A stretch of 64,000 bases of DNA from Arachnopeziza araneosa. Its lineage: Eukaryota > Ascomycota > Leotiomycetes > Helotiales > Arachnopezizaceae. The notes under the pieces are model-generated. The model was not told where the DNA came from and did no database searches. It was given only the letters and a program-made list of their open reading frames with translations. Made by a program: the position numbers and the translations under genes. The stretch spans positions 1 through 64,000 of the forward strand of contig QYAI01000074.1 of NCBI GenBank assembly GCA_003988855.1. The letters run 5' to 3'. Shown here in pieces: positions 11,121 to 21,950 of the stretch (position 1 is its first letter; every line of letters starts with the position of its first letter).

Positions 11121-11432
11121 ATGAACCCGGCCCAAAATTTTGACCATGCGTCTACCTCTGGCGGTGACTTGAAGACGCTGGGGTACATTTTCGTCGCAAT
11201 CCTTATCGGTCTCGTGGCTTCCACTCTTACACTAGTAGCAATTAAGTTTGCACATTTCCTTAACAACAGAATGAGGCTGAGGGCGCGGGGCGAGTTGGAC
11301 CAGGAGATAGTGTTGGCGATGCGGTTGAATAACAGGGTTTTGGGAACCCCAGGAGGCGTACAACGTGTTTATGATGAGGACTGGATCAGATGGTATGGTG
11401 TATTAGATCAACAGCATAGTGATTTGCCGTGA
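11121..11432 (+). CDS. small single-span membrane protein
   Basis: A 103-residue frame whose ATG at 11121 sits in a good fungal context (CCAAAATGA). In-frame ATGs at 10989 and 11079 would lengthen it. One strong transmembrane segment (YIFVAILIGLVASTLTLVAI, about residues 22-41) is followed by a basic, helical tail (NNRMRLRARGELDQE) and a tail containing YDEDWIRWYG. No domain is recognised. Its design (short outside region, one span, charged cytoplasmic tail) is like that of the small proteins at 24.4-26.5 kb, but I see no residue-level similarity to them. A real gene is likely but not certain. Confidence 0.5.
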   Translation: MNPAQNFDHASTSGGDLKTLGYIFVAILIGLVASTLTLVAIKFAHFLNNRMRLRARGELDQEIVLAMRLNNRVLGTPGGVQRVYDEDWIRWYGVLDQQHSDLP

Positions 11433-11609
11433 TGATCAATAAGTGGTGGGCTTTGTATAGAGAAGCCAGCTAATCGAATCCTACTACGGCTAGGATTTCA
11501 TCTGGTAGTCGATTTGTTCACTCTCACAGTAGTCAAATTATACTTGAAATTTTCCAAAGAAACCTTAGGGAACTGTACAGAAGAAATTTGTATCAATTAG
11601 TTGATAAGT

Positions 11610-14022
11610 TTAATTTTGCAGAATCTTCTCTCCTGCTCTTAGACTATTGAGTTCGGTTTCGAGTGTGTTTCTTTTCTTGATAGGCTCGTCTTCATCACCC
11701 GCAATCTGATGCAGTTCAGCGTCCGACATCTGGCCAATGAAATGCGGAGAGAAGATCCAGAGAGGGCTCGTCTTGCCACTGACGAGAAAGTGACCAACTG
11801 CTTGCAAGCAGACAGCATCTACAAACCTCTTGCGTGCAACCTTATAGTAAGACTTGAGAGTATCATGCAAGTCTTGGATGGTGTGGTCGTCTTTGCTCAT
11901 GATCACTTTCAATATGTTGTTGAGGCGTAAGAGCGGCTCTCTGTGGTCATCTTGGGTCTCCCATGAGTTGAGGTTCTCAAGTTGGAGCTTCAGTCGTGCC
12001 TCTCGCGACTTACGCACGTTTTCTGCGAAGTAATGATTCATTGTCATGAGATTTCCATGGCGCTCAATCTCAACCAGGAACAAAACTTGCTGCAGAGCTT
12101 TTTCATATGACGGAAGAAGAGGGTGGATTAATTTCTCCCATAGCCGCTGGCAAAGCGTGTCATCTTTGCAGCAGTATTAAAGAACCTTGTAAATGAAGTG
12201 ATCAATTTTGCGAATCACTTTTACCACATGATTCTGGGCATAGTAACCCCATGCTTTTGATTGTTCAGCGAACAATGACGGCATCAGCGAGGGGTTTGTC
12301 GTTCCAATTTCAAAACCTTTTGATCGATTGTACTTGGATGTGATCCATTCCATCATGCCACCCTCCGCGGGTTTGGGTACTGGTTCTTTTTGAGACATAA
12401 TGCCTCGTAGCTCCAAATACTCCGGCGAATCAGGGGCAGGAGTTGAAGGTTCTACTAAAGAGCTGAGATTATCGCGATCAATTGAGACCGAACTCGATAT
12501 GACAGGAGAGGGAGTTTCAGACTCGGAACCAACAATTCCAAACTCCCGTGTGAATCCTCTCTTATGTATGGTCTCCGAGAAACTCTCGTTCATCTCTACG
12601 ACAAGTGTAGCTAACCTGAAAATGTCATCCATTTCAAAACATTCATCACGACCGTAGTATGCGTCAACAGCTTTTGTCGAAATCTCACGGAACTTAGAAG
12701 CGATGTTGATGAGGTGGTTTCGCTGTTCATAAGCCGTCTGTCTCACTGGGCCCATGATCTCTAGCTGGTGCTTGAGCTTTTCTATCCTTCGAATATCTAC
12801 AGCGACTCCTTGAAAACTCTGGCGGGTAATATCGACCAAGAGCTTGTCCAGTCGATGCTTCAGAGCCTTCATACCTGCTCTCTCTTTTGGAATAGAGCTC
12901 CAAGGATCTTGGGTAAAGAACGTGATCTCATTCAAATTACGCTCGTCAAACGTGATGCTAAGATCGCTCTGGCTCCTATTGCAAACAACTGTATATCCTA
13001 ACTCGAAATGGATCTTGCCCTCTGTATTTGTAACAAGCTCAAAAACCTTTCATTGCTTTCTTCAAGCTTGTCTTCGGCTCCTTTATCAACAAGACCAGGC
13101 TTGGTCAATACTCCTAGCGTGCGTTGACCATTATGATCGGCATCTTCCGCCATTTGAATTATCTCTTGAGTAGTGAGATCTACATTAGCAGGAACTACAG
13201 CTCTAGTAATATTTAGCGACATTCCTTCAAAAATCCAAATATTGTTAGTACTCACAGTATAATACTTCTTGGATTACTAAGATATTTTCCTACCATCTAC
13301 CTGACCAAATCCATATCTAGCTTTGTCGTTTGACCTGCTGTAGGCTCTGATGGGTTTCAGTAAGCTTGAGTTTGCCTTAACACGACGAAGGAGAATTACT
13401 TCTAAATAAGCCAGGAAGATCAACAACACTGAAGTGCTCATATTCGGGTCCCGAGAGCTCAAGTTTTAGTATATTGTCGGAGAAGGACTCCATATCAATT
13501 GCCCGATCTTGTCCTGGTCGTGGAAGTCCCATACATTCGGATGCCTACGTAGAGCACAATACGGAGTTAGCATAGCGTGGCTCTATTCATAATATGACGA
13601 CTCTTCTTTTGATTGCGCATACTTCTGCTAGAATGTCCGAGAAGGTTTTCTTGTCCAATGTCTTCATTTTCTTTTTCCCAAACGCTGCTATCGCATCTAC
13701 TGTCGAGCCATCTTGTCCGTGAGTAGTCATGATGCTGGCTTCTGTAGTTAGGACTTTCGAGCGTTTGAAAACGATCTGAGTTGGGAACCGCGTGCAGAGA
13801 CCGGAGTCACGAGGGAACGGTAGTCCAGTAAGGCCTTCAAGGACTGAACTTTTGCCGCTTGATTGATCTCCCACGACAACAAGCTATCAGTCTCTTATCA
13901 GAATCGCAGTAAATAAGTATGTACCCAAATGAACTGACCTGTGGAAGAGATACATATTGATCCAACCGTAAATCGTACAACTCATCAATCTTTTGCAAAC
14001 GGGTTCGGTCTTCGGCCAGCAT
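11610..14022 (-). pseudogene. decayed dynamin-like GTPase gene
   Basis: The gene reads as a fungal dynamin/Mx-like GTPase when spliced: KIDELYDLRLDQYVSLPQ, G1 motif GDQSSGKSS, CTRFPTQIV, SGPEYEHFSVVDLPGLF (G3), AVVPANVDLTTQEII, a middle domain, and a C-terminal region with MTMNHYFAENVRKSR typical of the stalk/GED. Lesions visible: a TAG stop at 13297-13299 where the family has a coding residue (VR*MVGKYLSNPRSIIL); the G4 motif reads TKPG instead of TKPD at 13094-13096; a 20-base segment at 13047-13066 shifts the frame between DKGAEDK and VFELVTNTEGK; and a TAA at 12177-12179 interrupts IYKVL*YCC. Introns with normal borders remain elsewhere. Dynamin-like proteins self-assemble on membranes and hydrolyse GTP; this copy cannot give a full product. 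An intact relative lies at 19451-21950 on the same strand. Confidence 0.85.
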
Positions 14023-14440
14023 TTCGAAGGTTGTGCTAGCGAAAAAAAATCTCCAAAGTTCTGTTTGGTGATGATAATTTAAAGGTTATTATTAGCGAGA
14101 GCAGCAATATCGTCGGATAATTCTCTCAAAAGTTGAAGCTGGCTCAGCACGAGCTCACCTTGTGGTTGCTTTCATTCACTTCCAGAACCCTCTATGGTTT
14201 CATATGCAACGAGAACCACTTTATGGCCGAATTAGACTGTGGAAAAATGAAACCAGATTATTTAATTGGCTGGAATATTGGATATCTAATCGGGGAAATC
14301 CAACCCTTGCAGCCGGGCTAGATCTGGGCTGGCTCTGACTCATAGCTGACGAGCCGCGAGCGGCGCGGAGAGAGAGTTTGCTCCTTCACAACCTAGAAAT
14401 TCGACAAGATTTCTGATTGATTTGCCATCCATTCGTCAGA
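14023..14440. other. intergenic region
   Basis: Upstream region of the decayed GTPase and of the frame-broken locus that follows. Nothing recognised. Confidence 0.5.
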
Positions 14441-15162
14441 ATGGATCTAAGCATTGCCTCAACTCAACCACCGTTGAAACTACGAGAGCGAGAACTCTCA
14501 AATGCAATACAAATACGATTTGTGGTACCGCCTCATTCAAGCATCTTCTCAGCTTCAGCTGCACAAGTCCTGAATACAAAAGTGAAACCCCCAAGATACT
14601 TCAAAGTTTTTGCTAGCCACATTCCAAGCTATTGAAACACTTTATCAACAAACTATTGACAACACTAAATAACAATGCCCCATCAGCTAAACTCCCTACA
14701 GCCGACTTCTGGGGCCTAGAGAGCATCGAAGATGGCTTGGTTGATCTGAACAGTTGGGATGCTCGGCAAACGATCGTCGATGTTTACAAAGTGGTTGCAC
14801 GACCAGCTGTGGGGACTCCAGGAATAGTTGGAAGCGAACTCAGATCCAACTCTATTTTGATATCCGAGCAAGAAGTGTTGGAGATTCGAGGATCGCACCT
14901 ACTTATTATGATTGTTATTCGTTATCCATTGAGAAACATATTCAGCAGGAAGAAGAAGTCAAAGACCGAGGAATCACGAAGGACTTTCCTCATTCCAGCC
15001 GAACTAAAGCCAGTTGATCTTGTCAAACTAATGAAACTGACCGACAATGTGACAGGCCTTTTTCAGACACAATACAACTCCGAAAATCTACTGACAGACA
15101 CTCGAACAGCCACGCAGCTGGGTTGGAAGCATGGTACTCAACTGATGCTGGAGATGTCATGA
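14441..15162 (+). pseudogene. frame-broken hypothetical coding locus
   Basis: One frame opens at ATG 14441 (MDLSIASTQPPLKLRERE) and runs about 64 codons to KVFASHIPSY and a stop at 14633-14635. A second frame opens in the same place and continues to 15162, reading KLLKHFINKLLTTL and later DFWGLESIEDGLVDLNSWD, IRYPLRN and LIPAELKPVDLVKLM. Joining them needs a one-base change near 14620 or an intron that I could not place. The second part has a basic RKKKSK stretch and no named domain. The even composition suggests former coding sequence. It could also be two unrelated short frames. Confidence 0.35.
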
Positions 15163-15848
15163 GCAGTTCTTAAAAATCCCCTCACCTGTGTACGCCTGAA
15201 ACATGATTTGCGTAGTCAATCAAGTTTCTCTATTTTGTCCCTACTGCCCTGATTCGAATATTCTTCCACCCTGTCTTCTTTTCCCGCCAACAATCAAGTG
15301 TCCAAAAATAATACGCTACATCTCTGCCACGACAACAGCCTACGCAGGCCTTGGAGGATTGGTTCAACCAATGCGGTCGATATTTATGCCAATCAAAAGA
15401 GGGACTATCCTGTTTCGCCAATTTTTCGAAAAACGGTACTAGAAACTTCCATCTCAGTCCTGAAGAAATACTATTGGCGCATAATTATGGTAGTCCAAAG
15501 GAGGGGCCTTGTTGGTAGCTAAGCGATTGTAGGCCTCAAAGATAGCGCGAAGCAGCCGACCCCGAGTAGGCCTGGTCCTAGGCCTCAAACTTTCATATCA
15601 TCCTAGCACAATCTATTCAAGGTTTCTCAAATTTCCAAATCGCCATGTCCTAGAGAGTCGGATGTGATCACAGCCATCACTTTGGTATCAGAGAAATTTG
15701 ACGCATGGTTCCAGACAGCAGCTATCGTCTTCTAACCTTTGGGCATGACACATAATTGGAGACACTTCATATCTATGGTTGGTATTGGTGCATAGTCCGG
15801 TAAATTCTTTGCTTCCATAGGTCGCAGAGAATATCACAGGACAGCACC
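15163..15848. other. intergenic region carrying two AGGCCTCAAA motifs
   Basis: Upstream region of the deaminase-like gene. No gene was seen. AGGCCTCAAA occurs at 15531-15540 and 15580-15589, 49 bases apart. Confidence 0.6.
15531..15589. repeat. AGGCCTCAAA repeat pair, cluster A
   Basis: Two exact copies of the 10-base motif start 49 bases apart. The bases after the first copy (GATAGCG ... GCAGCC) resemble those after the first exact copy of cluster B (ATTAGCG ... GCAGCC). Between the two copies there is a partial AGGCCT at about 15568. Confidence 0.7.
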
Positions 15849-17545
15849 ATGGCCCCATCGAAAAAATCTCAAAAACGCCAGGAAGCCAAACTCATGGGTC
15901 GTTTCTATGAACCGTTGATCCTTCTTCATATTCTCGATGAAAATGGTGGGCAGAGGATATCCCGGTGTCCTTCAGGAGAAGTGGCCGTGCCCCAATTAAC
16001 GTCTCGAGAGCTGAGAAGAGCCTTCCAAGAGCAGCTAGCATACGTTTGCGATCGCACTAAAGGGGGTGACACTGTCACAGCCATTGCACTTGAGGCACAG
16101 CCTTCCGTTGTTGTATTCTGGGTAGCTTGCAATGAAACTTTTTCTTCAAGAGCAAGAACCTTCCTCGAAAATATTCTGAGCATCCTGAAACGTCTCGGCC
16201 TCTCGGAATACGAACCTGCAAAGGCTGCCTTAGAGGATGAGATTGTTGAGCAATGTATCCAGTTTAACTTGCAAAGAATCCAAGTATACCAAAATTTTCT
16301 GCTCCGAAATTTGAAACCGTGTTTGAAGCATCTCAAGACTTCGAATGATGTAGCAGGTGGGCTGCCTTGGCTTCCGTCTCCTAATAAAATAAGTTAATGC
16401 TGCTCTTAGACAAACCCCTGGCAGATTGGCTCCAAACTTTCCGAGCCTTCAAAAAGGATTTACCCGGTTTGTGCCGCTATGCATATCGGGAGAGGTCAAG
16501 CCCATATCTAAGGGAGCTTATTCGACATATTGGTGAAGAGACTTCTGAAATAACCGAGACTGAATCCAAGAGGCAGCTCTTTCTCTTGACTCGCCACTTT
16601 ATTGGCAGGCTAGGATCTCACATCAAAGCAGCAAAAACGCTCATCATGGCCGGTCATCGACGGCAGGATCTGTTTGACAATTTTACCATCAAAATTCAAC
16701 CAACACCCAAGGCCACTTTAACACTACGTCCAACAGACCGCGTCACAACGTTGAACGGCATCTTGAAGCGAATGCTTCCTCATCAATCAGCCGACCTTGA
16801 TAGATATCAAGAAACTTTGGCTTCTATGGACACAAAGTTTGAAATCCAGAAGAAACTCATAGCTACCTACGAAGATCAAGATTTTACGCCGAGAGTGCAT
16901 GCTGAAGTGAATTTACTGGAACACTTCCACAGGAATCGCCTACCCTTTGTGGATAATGATAAATTTATTGGCTGCAGTAAACCAGCTTGTTACTGTTGCT
17001 ATCACTACATCTCTCATCATCCAGGTGGCTTCGTCCGACCTGCGTCCCACGGAATTAGATATCTCGCTTGGCGACCTCCGAACGTGGAGGATCCCGAGAC
17101 GGAGTGGAAGCACCAGCTCGACATTATGAACAACATGATCGGTCAGATTAGGAGGGACACTTTCCGCCAAATCGAGCAATGTACAGGGCCAAGTCCCTGG
17201 CGACCGGACTCTACGAGTGGAATCACCTATTCGATACCTTGGAATGGCTTGAGACAGCAACCAACCTTGTGTAAGTGACTCAGAAGTCAACACCCTGTTC
17301 AACGTCTGATATTTTTAGTCCCGGATGAAGCGGTAGATGTGAATGATTTCTCGGATCGTGAAGAGCGACACGGAAGCCCTGGCTCAGCGGATACGACACC
17401 CGTGTTTGATGATTTTTCTGATCGTGAGCAAAAATACGAGAGCCCTGGGACAATTATTACAACACCATCATACCTTGTGAGTGAGCACGATAGCTCGGAC
17501 TCAGACTCGGAGTCAGAGTCAGATGTTGGTGGCGCATCACTGTGA
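15849..17545 (+). CDS. protein with OTT_1508-like deaminase motif
   Basis: Three exons, 15849-16356, 16410-17270 and 17319-17545 (introns 53 and 48 bp), give 531 residues. Residues about 333-335 are HAE in VHAEVNLLEHF. About 24 residues on is IGCSKPACYCC (cysteines at about 358, 363, 365, 366). A histidine/glutamate motif followed by a cysteine pair is the zinc-binding arrangement of the cytidine-deaminase fold, and the IGCSK-x-x-C form is what I know from the OTT_1508-like group, common in fungi. Substrate is unknown; nucleic acid or nucleotide is the family expectation. The first 300 residues are helical without a recognised domain. The last exon holds two 22-residue repeats beginning DFSDRE (467 and 489) and a Ser/Asp/Glu tail. 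No signal peptide. The decayed GTPase lies upstream and a zinc-finger gene converges from downstream. Confidence 0.8.
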
Positions 17546-18000
17546 GTTGTCAGAGAAATGAGTCTGCACATGGTTCCTCGTTTCTGAACAGTTCTCGGTT
17601 TCATTGGACAAGATTGCAGTAGGATATTTCAAGTGCTGGGCAAAATCGAGTCTGTGATTATGAATGTTGGACTCTCTTTTTGTTATGAGAACACGGATGA
17701 TCTAATGACTTTGGCTTTGGCTAAGCTTCAATGGTTCTGAAAGTTTTGCGCATTTTTAAATGATAAATTGAAATTTCTTTTTACAGCTCGTCGTCTTAAA
17801 CCAGTGTTAAAACAATGCTATTGAGAACGCGTTCAATTTCACATTTACTGGTTATCACGGCTGCACATATATGTCTGACAATGCCAATGTTGAGGAAAGT
17901 TCAAACCAAAGTAGTCATTACGTCGTCAAGAAAAATCAAAGTAACTAAATGAACACATTTTGCCAATTCCCGACCTCCCCTATCCCTTCACAGTCCCAGA
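17546..18000. other. intergenic region between convergent genes
   Basis: Downstream region of both the deaminase-like gene and the zinc-finger gene; AT-rich, nothing recognised. Confidence 0.5.
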
Positions 18001-18745
18001 TCAGGCTCTATTTCCCTTCGAATGCACCTTTTCTATGTGTCTATCACGGTTATCTAGCCTCGGAAACCCCTTCCTAGAACGAGAGCAAGAGATGTGCGGG
18101 CAGAAATACTGCCTAGCACCAAGTACCTCAGGATGCACAGAGCCAACATGCCGATCGAGATCTTTCGAGTATCGAAATCCTTCGCTGGAGCACGGCTGGA
18201 AAGTGCATTTGAAAGGCTTCGTGTGCACCTTTTCATGAGTGCTATGGGAAACCATATTAGCAACCTATTCGTGCGGAGATTTTTATAATTACTTACTTGA
18301 CTTCGTGTCGCTGAGAGAACGTTCGAGGGCAGTATTTGCAGGCGAGTTGGTGGTTGACAGAGTGTTTGGACATTTCTGCTGCGGGGACGGCTGACATTGT
18401 AACATTGAAATCATGGTCGATCGGGGATGGACTTGAGATGGTAGTATTAAAATCATTGTCGAATGTGAACTGGGAATAGTCGCTGGACACGGGGTATGAT
18501 TCTGAGGAGTACTCTCCATACTCAAACGGAACAGAATTGTGGTTGATATACAGGGGTTGTGTGATAGGAGATGCAGAAACATATTGGTCAGGGGGGAGAT
18601 ATTCAGGTCTGCGAGTTAGCAATCGGGGATCGATCGTCCTATCCAGGTAATTCTGATTGGGTTGATGCTGTTGACCTCCTCAAGATTGCTGTTCTTGACC
18701 GTCTTCTGTCTCCCCCTGTCCGCGATACATCTCTGAACCTGACAT
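18001..18745 (-). CDS. small C2H2 zinc-finger protein
   Basis: Best model: exons 18729-18745, 18297-18608 and 18001-18241, giving 189 residues. The first exon has only 17 bases (MSGSE-) and its intron (120 bp) ends in CTAACTCGCAG, a good branch and acceptor pair. The middle part is Ser/Tyr/Pro-rich and probably disordered. Three zinc fingers follow at the C-terminus: CKYCPRTFSQRHEVNTHEKVH (one residue pattern, C-x2-C-x12-H-x3-H, completed across the second splice), then CTFQPC ... DRHVGSVH and CPHISC ... DRHIEKVH with longer C-C loops. Such proteins normally bind DNA in the nucleus. Without the first splice, the frame from 18745 meets a TGA at 18680-18682 and the next ATG is near 18399. The neighbour on the right is the AGGCCTCAAA repeat cluster. 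Confidence 0.75.
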
Positions 18746-19450
18746 GGGGCCGAGAAAGAAATAGGGTTTAGGGAGAAAAGAAATGTTTGAGTGCAAGAAC
18801 ACAAGAAACAAGTGTCACCGGAGTCATTTCGAAGTATAAAAAGGCTTCAAACTCGAGGTGCTCACAAGCGATTCGCCGGAAAACAACAATAGGCCTCAAA
18901 ATTAGCGTAGAAATCCAGGCAGCCAAAGGCTTACTTCAGCTCAAATTGTGTTAGAGGCCTCAAATTTAGTGCCAGTGGGTTGCGCAAAGAGGGCGCACAC
19001 CGAAGAGAGCCCCTGTTATAGGCCTCAAAATTTGGTGTGATGTGGCTATGCACCCCACGCTGTACTCGGCCAAAGAGCCGTCCCAGGCCTCAAACATCCA
19101 CTGTAAGTTGACGTGTACGTCTGAGACGAAATATGGCGGATTCCGTGGTTTACCAAATATTGTATTTCACAGCCTCATCATATAGAAGAAATTGTCAAGG
19201 CTAGTCCGGCACGGCATTTGGTTGATCGCTTTTTAATTCGACAAGCAACGACATTGGTTTACATCTAGGGGGCAGTTCCGTGTGAGGCGTTCTGGATAAG
19301 CTCATTACGATGAAGAGAATTTCAAAATAGATTTTTTCATGTCGGCTTCCACCGGTAGTTTTGAGCAAGGGAAATTTATTTAGTAAACCATTACGAGAAC
19401 CACAGCTGAAGATAACACTAGCAATCATTTCGTGTTTATTTCGACCACCC
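18746..19450. other. intergenic region carrying repeat cluster B
   Basis: Upstream region of the zinc-finger gene and downstream region of the intact dynamin-like gene. It contains the AGGCCTCAAA array at 18842-19094 and no gene that I can support. Confidence 0.6.
18842..19094. repeat. AGGCCTCAAA regularly spaced array, cluster B
   Basis: Exact AGGCCTCAAA copies start at 18891, 18955, 19020 and 19085, that is 64, 65 and 65 bases apart. A variant, AGGCTTCAAA, starts at 18842, 49 bases before the first exact copy. The bases just after three of the copies are similar (ATTAGCG, TTTAGTG, ATTTGGTG) and ends of units share CAAAGAGCC-like strings, so this looks like a diverged tandem repeat in which only a short core stayed fixed. 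Confidence 0.8.
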
Positions 19451-21950
19451 TTAGAGAGAAGTTTTTGATCCCCTGCTCTTCTTACCCTTCTTGCGAATGG
19501 AACCCCAGTGGAAGTCCTCTGCTTCGACTTCCTTTACCTCATCTTCCTCTGGCGGTGGAGGAGATGACACTGCTTCTCCCAATTTTTCAACCAAAAGGCC
19601 CGACACACTAGAAGTCTTATCGAAGTCGCTGAGATTATAGTCTGCGGAGATGGGTGTGAATTGTGGTTGAACCTGAATATTCTCAGTGCCTACACCGCGT
19701 GTAAACAAGCGATCAAAAATGGACAAGTCGGATTTATTCTTACCAATAATTCTAACACCAACGTAACGCTTGCATGTTTCTGTGCCTTTCATGAGGATTT
19801 CCAGTTGTTTAGTTAGCATTTCACGCTGAGTGCGACTTTCAACAGATTCACCAGCAATACTGGTCACGCAGTCCTTGGGCATGGACATGACGGTCATCGG
19901 GGAGAAAATCTCATGTAGCGAAGAGATAAGTTTAGCTTCAATGACTTTAATCGCAATGTCATCAACGAAACGATTCAATGCCACCTTTCAAGACACGGGA
20001 CAGTATTAGCGAAGGTTTGTATAGGTTGAGGAGAATTTAACAGAAACAACGGACCTTGTAGTAGGCTTCCATACATTCCAACGCTTCAGAGCATGCAAAG
20101 CGATTCATGTCCGGCTCTGTCCGCTGTGAGAGAGCTTTGGCAAGTGGGCGAAGGTCTCCATCAAAATGCGCTGAGTCAAGTGAGGGCACCCGGAAGAAGT
20201 CCTTTATGATTTTGGAGCATTCATCCAAAGCCCGTTGGGTGCGAGCCTTCTGAAGACTTTCTGTAAAATCAGAGTTGTATGTGATTGGATGGCTTTTTTG
20301 ATGAGGTTTCAGCAACTCAGTAGTCTCCACCTTCAAATCTGCCAATAATTGATTCAGAGCAGGCTCGAAAATATTTCTAAAGAGTACTTTAGAGGTTGGA
20401 GCATCAGCAACGTAATCACTTGCAAATTGAAGGAAATCTTTGGTCGACCTCCAAACTCTTTCAATGTGAGTCCGGGTAATCGCGTCCCAGGGAGTTGATT
20501 GTTCCCGAAACAAATCTGCCACTACCATAGGGTTGAAAGATCCTGGTAACTCTCGGCCTTTGGTCCTTTTCATTAAGGTCTCTATGTGCTCCATAAACTT
20601 GATTCGTGTGATAGAAATGGGCTGGCTGGCTGGAGTAGAGATCAAATTTGAAGATATACTGGTGGCAAATGTAGTAGAACTTTTGATCTCCATGGAGCTT
20701 TCGATGTCATGGAGATGGCCTCGCCTGTTAATATGCTCTCCAAATTCTTTATTGAGATTCTGTACCACAGCGCGAATGCGTTTGTGAAAGCCAGTTTCAG
20801 AATAAGCATCCTCAAAAAACGGATCATTATATGTGCCGTCCACAGACGCTTTAACAATAGATTGAAATTCTTGACTTATATGAAGCAAATAAAGTCTCTG
20901 TTCGTCCAGTGTAGCTCGTGGCTCTCCAAGTTTTTTGAGCTGATTGCAGCAAGCTGTAGTTTTGACTTCAATCTCATTGATCAAGCTCGGCAGCTCGGCA
21001 GCGATCTGTCTGAGAAGTACTTGACTCAACCTGTTCCGCAACTTTTCGATACCTAACAAGGCACGGGGCAAATCGTCCCAGATTCCCTGCGAAAAAAATT
21101 CCTCTTCCTTGACGTTGCGATCCGCGAGTGACCACTCTCCTGTTTCAGAGTCCATGTTCTTCAAGACGTGCCAGCCTAGCCGGAACTCAACATCTTGATT
21201 TTTTGCAAGAGAAACATAGGACGCTTCGCTCCCAGACATTGGAATCAGTGTGTCCGGCTTGGTAATGACACCTAGAGTCCGATTACCTGGTTTATCGGCA
21301 GCGCGAGCGAGTTTCAATACGATCTGATTCGCATAGTCATTTTTTGCTGAAACTACTGCAAGGATAATGCTCCTTGGTTCTTTCATGTAGGTTTGAACGA
21401 CATCTTGCACAAGGTCGACATCGGAAAGCGATTGTTGCTTTGTTTCCGAGTGGATGAGGCCAGGCAAGTCCACAATGGTCAAGTGAGGTCGATCAGGACC
21501 TGAGACTTCAATACGAAGGATATCTTTCGAGAACGCTCTGCCATGTGTAGAGATTTCCAAGGCTGCTTTTGCAGCCTCGATTAGATTTGGCAGCTTATCG
21601 AAGTCCTCTAGTTTTTCACGAAAACCCCTGAGAAAGAGTTGGTCCAATTCGTTCCGTGATTCGTGTGGGACGATTGACACGCTGACATCAATTTGTGGTG
21701 TCTTGCGAAGGACCAATTCGGTTGGAAATCGGGTACACAAGTTGCTTTTCGTAGGAAATGGCACGCCGGATATCGCTTCTAGCACAGAGCTTTTTCCAGA
21801 TGACTGGTCCCCACAAACGATAATCTGAGGCAACGAGACATAATGACTGATACCTTGCGAGCGTAGACAATCAATAGAATCCAGTAGTTCAATCTGATCT
21901 TTAGAAGACAGTTCGTTCAGAGCATCTCTTTGAAACGGTTTTGAAACCAT
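19451..21950 (-). CDS. dynamin-like GTPase (Mx/dynamin superfamily), intact
   Basis: Two exons, 20055-21950 and 19451-19984, with a 70 bp intron, give 809 residues with no break. GTPase motifs are complete: G1 GDQSSGKSS at residues 47-55, CTRFPTELV following, G3 DLPGL at 161-165, and G4 TKPD at 230-233. A helical middle/stalk region follows, with a GTPase-effector-like segment at the end of exon 1 and start of exon 2 (ECMEAYYK joined to VALNRFVDDIAIKVIEAKLI). The last 100 residues are acidic with a Pro run and end in a basic stretch. These proteins polymerise on membranes or other targets and use GTP hydrolysis to drive remodelling; fungal members outside the classical DNM1/VPS1 types are poorly characterised. 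I see no transmembrane span. It lies about 5.4 kb from the decayed copy, same strand, and the two are not close in sequence outside the GTPase core. Confidence 0.9.

Noticed and set aside
18680..18682. In-frame TGA 22 codons after the zinc-finger gene's ATG, as stop-codon readthrough or a nonsense mutation
   Set aside because: A 120 bp intron with a good CTAAC branch and CGCAG acceptor removes the TGA and keeps the frame, so splicing is the simpler explanation. RNA data would decide.
18842..19094. CRISPR-like array
   Set aside because: The repeat is only 10 bases, units are diverged tandem copies, and the host is clearly eukaryotic.
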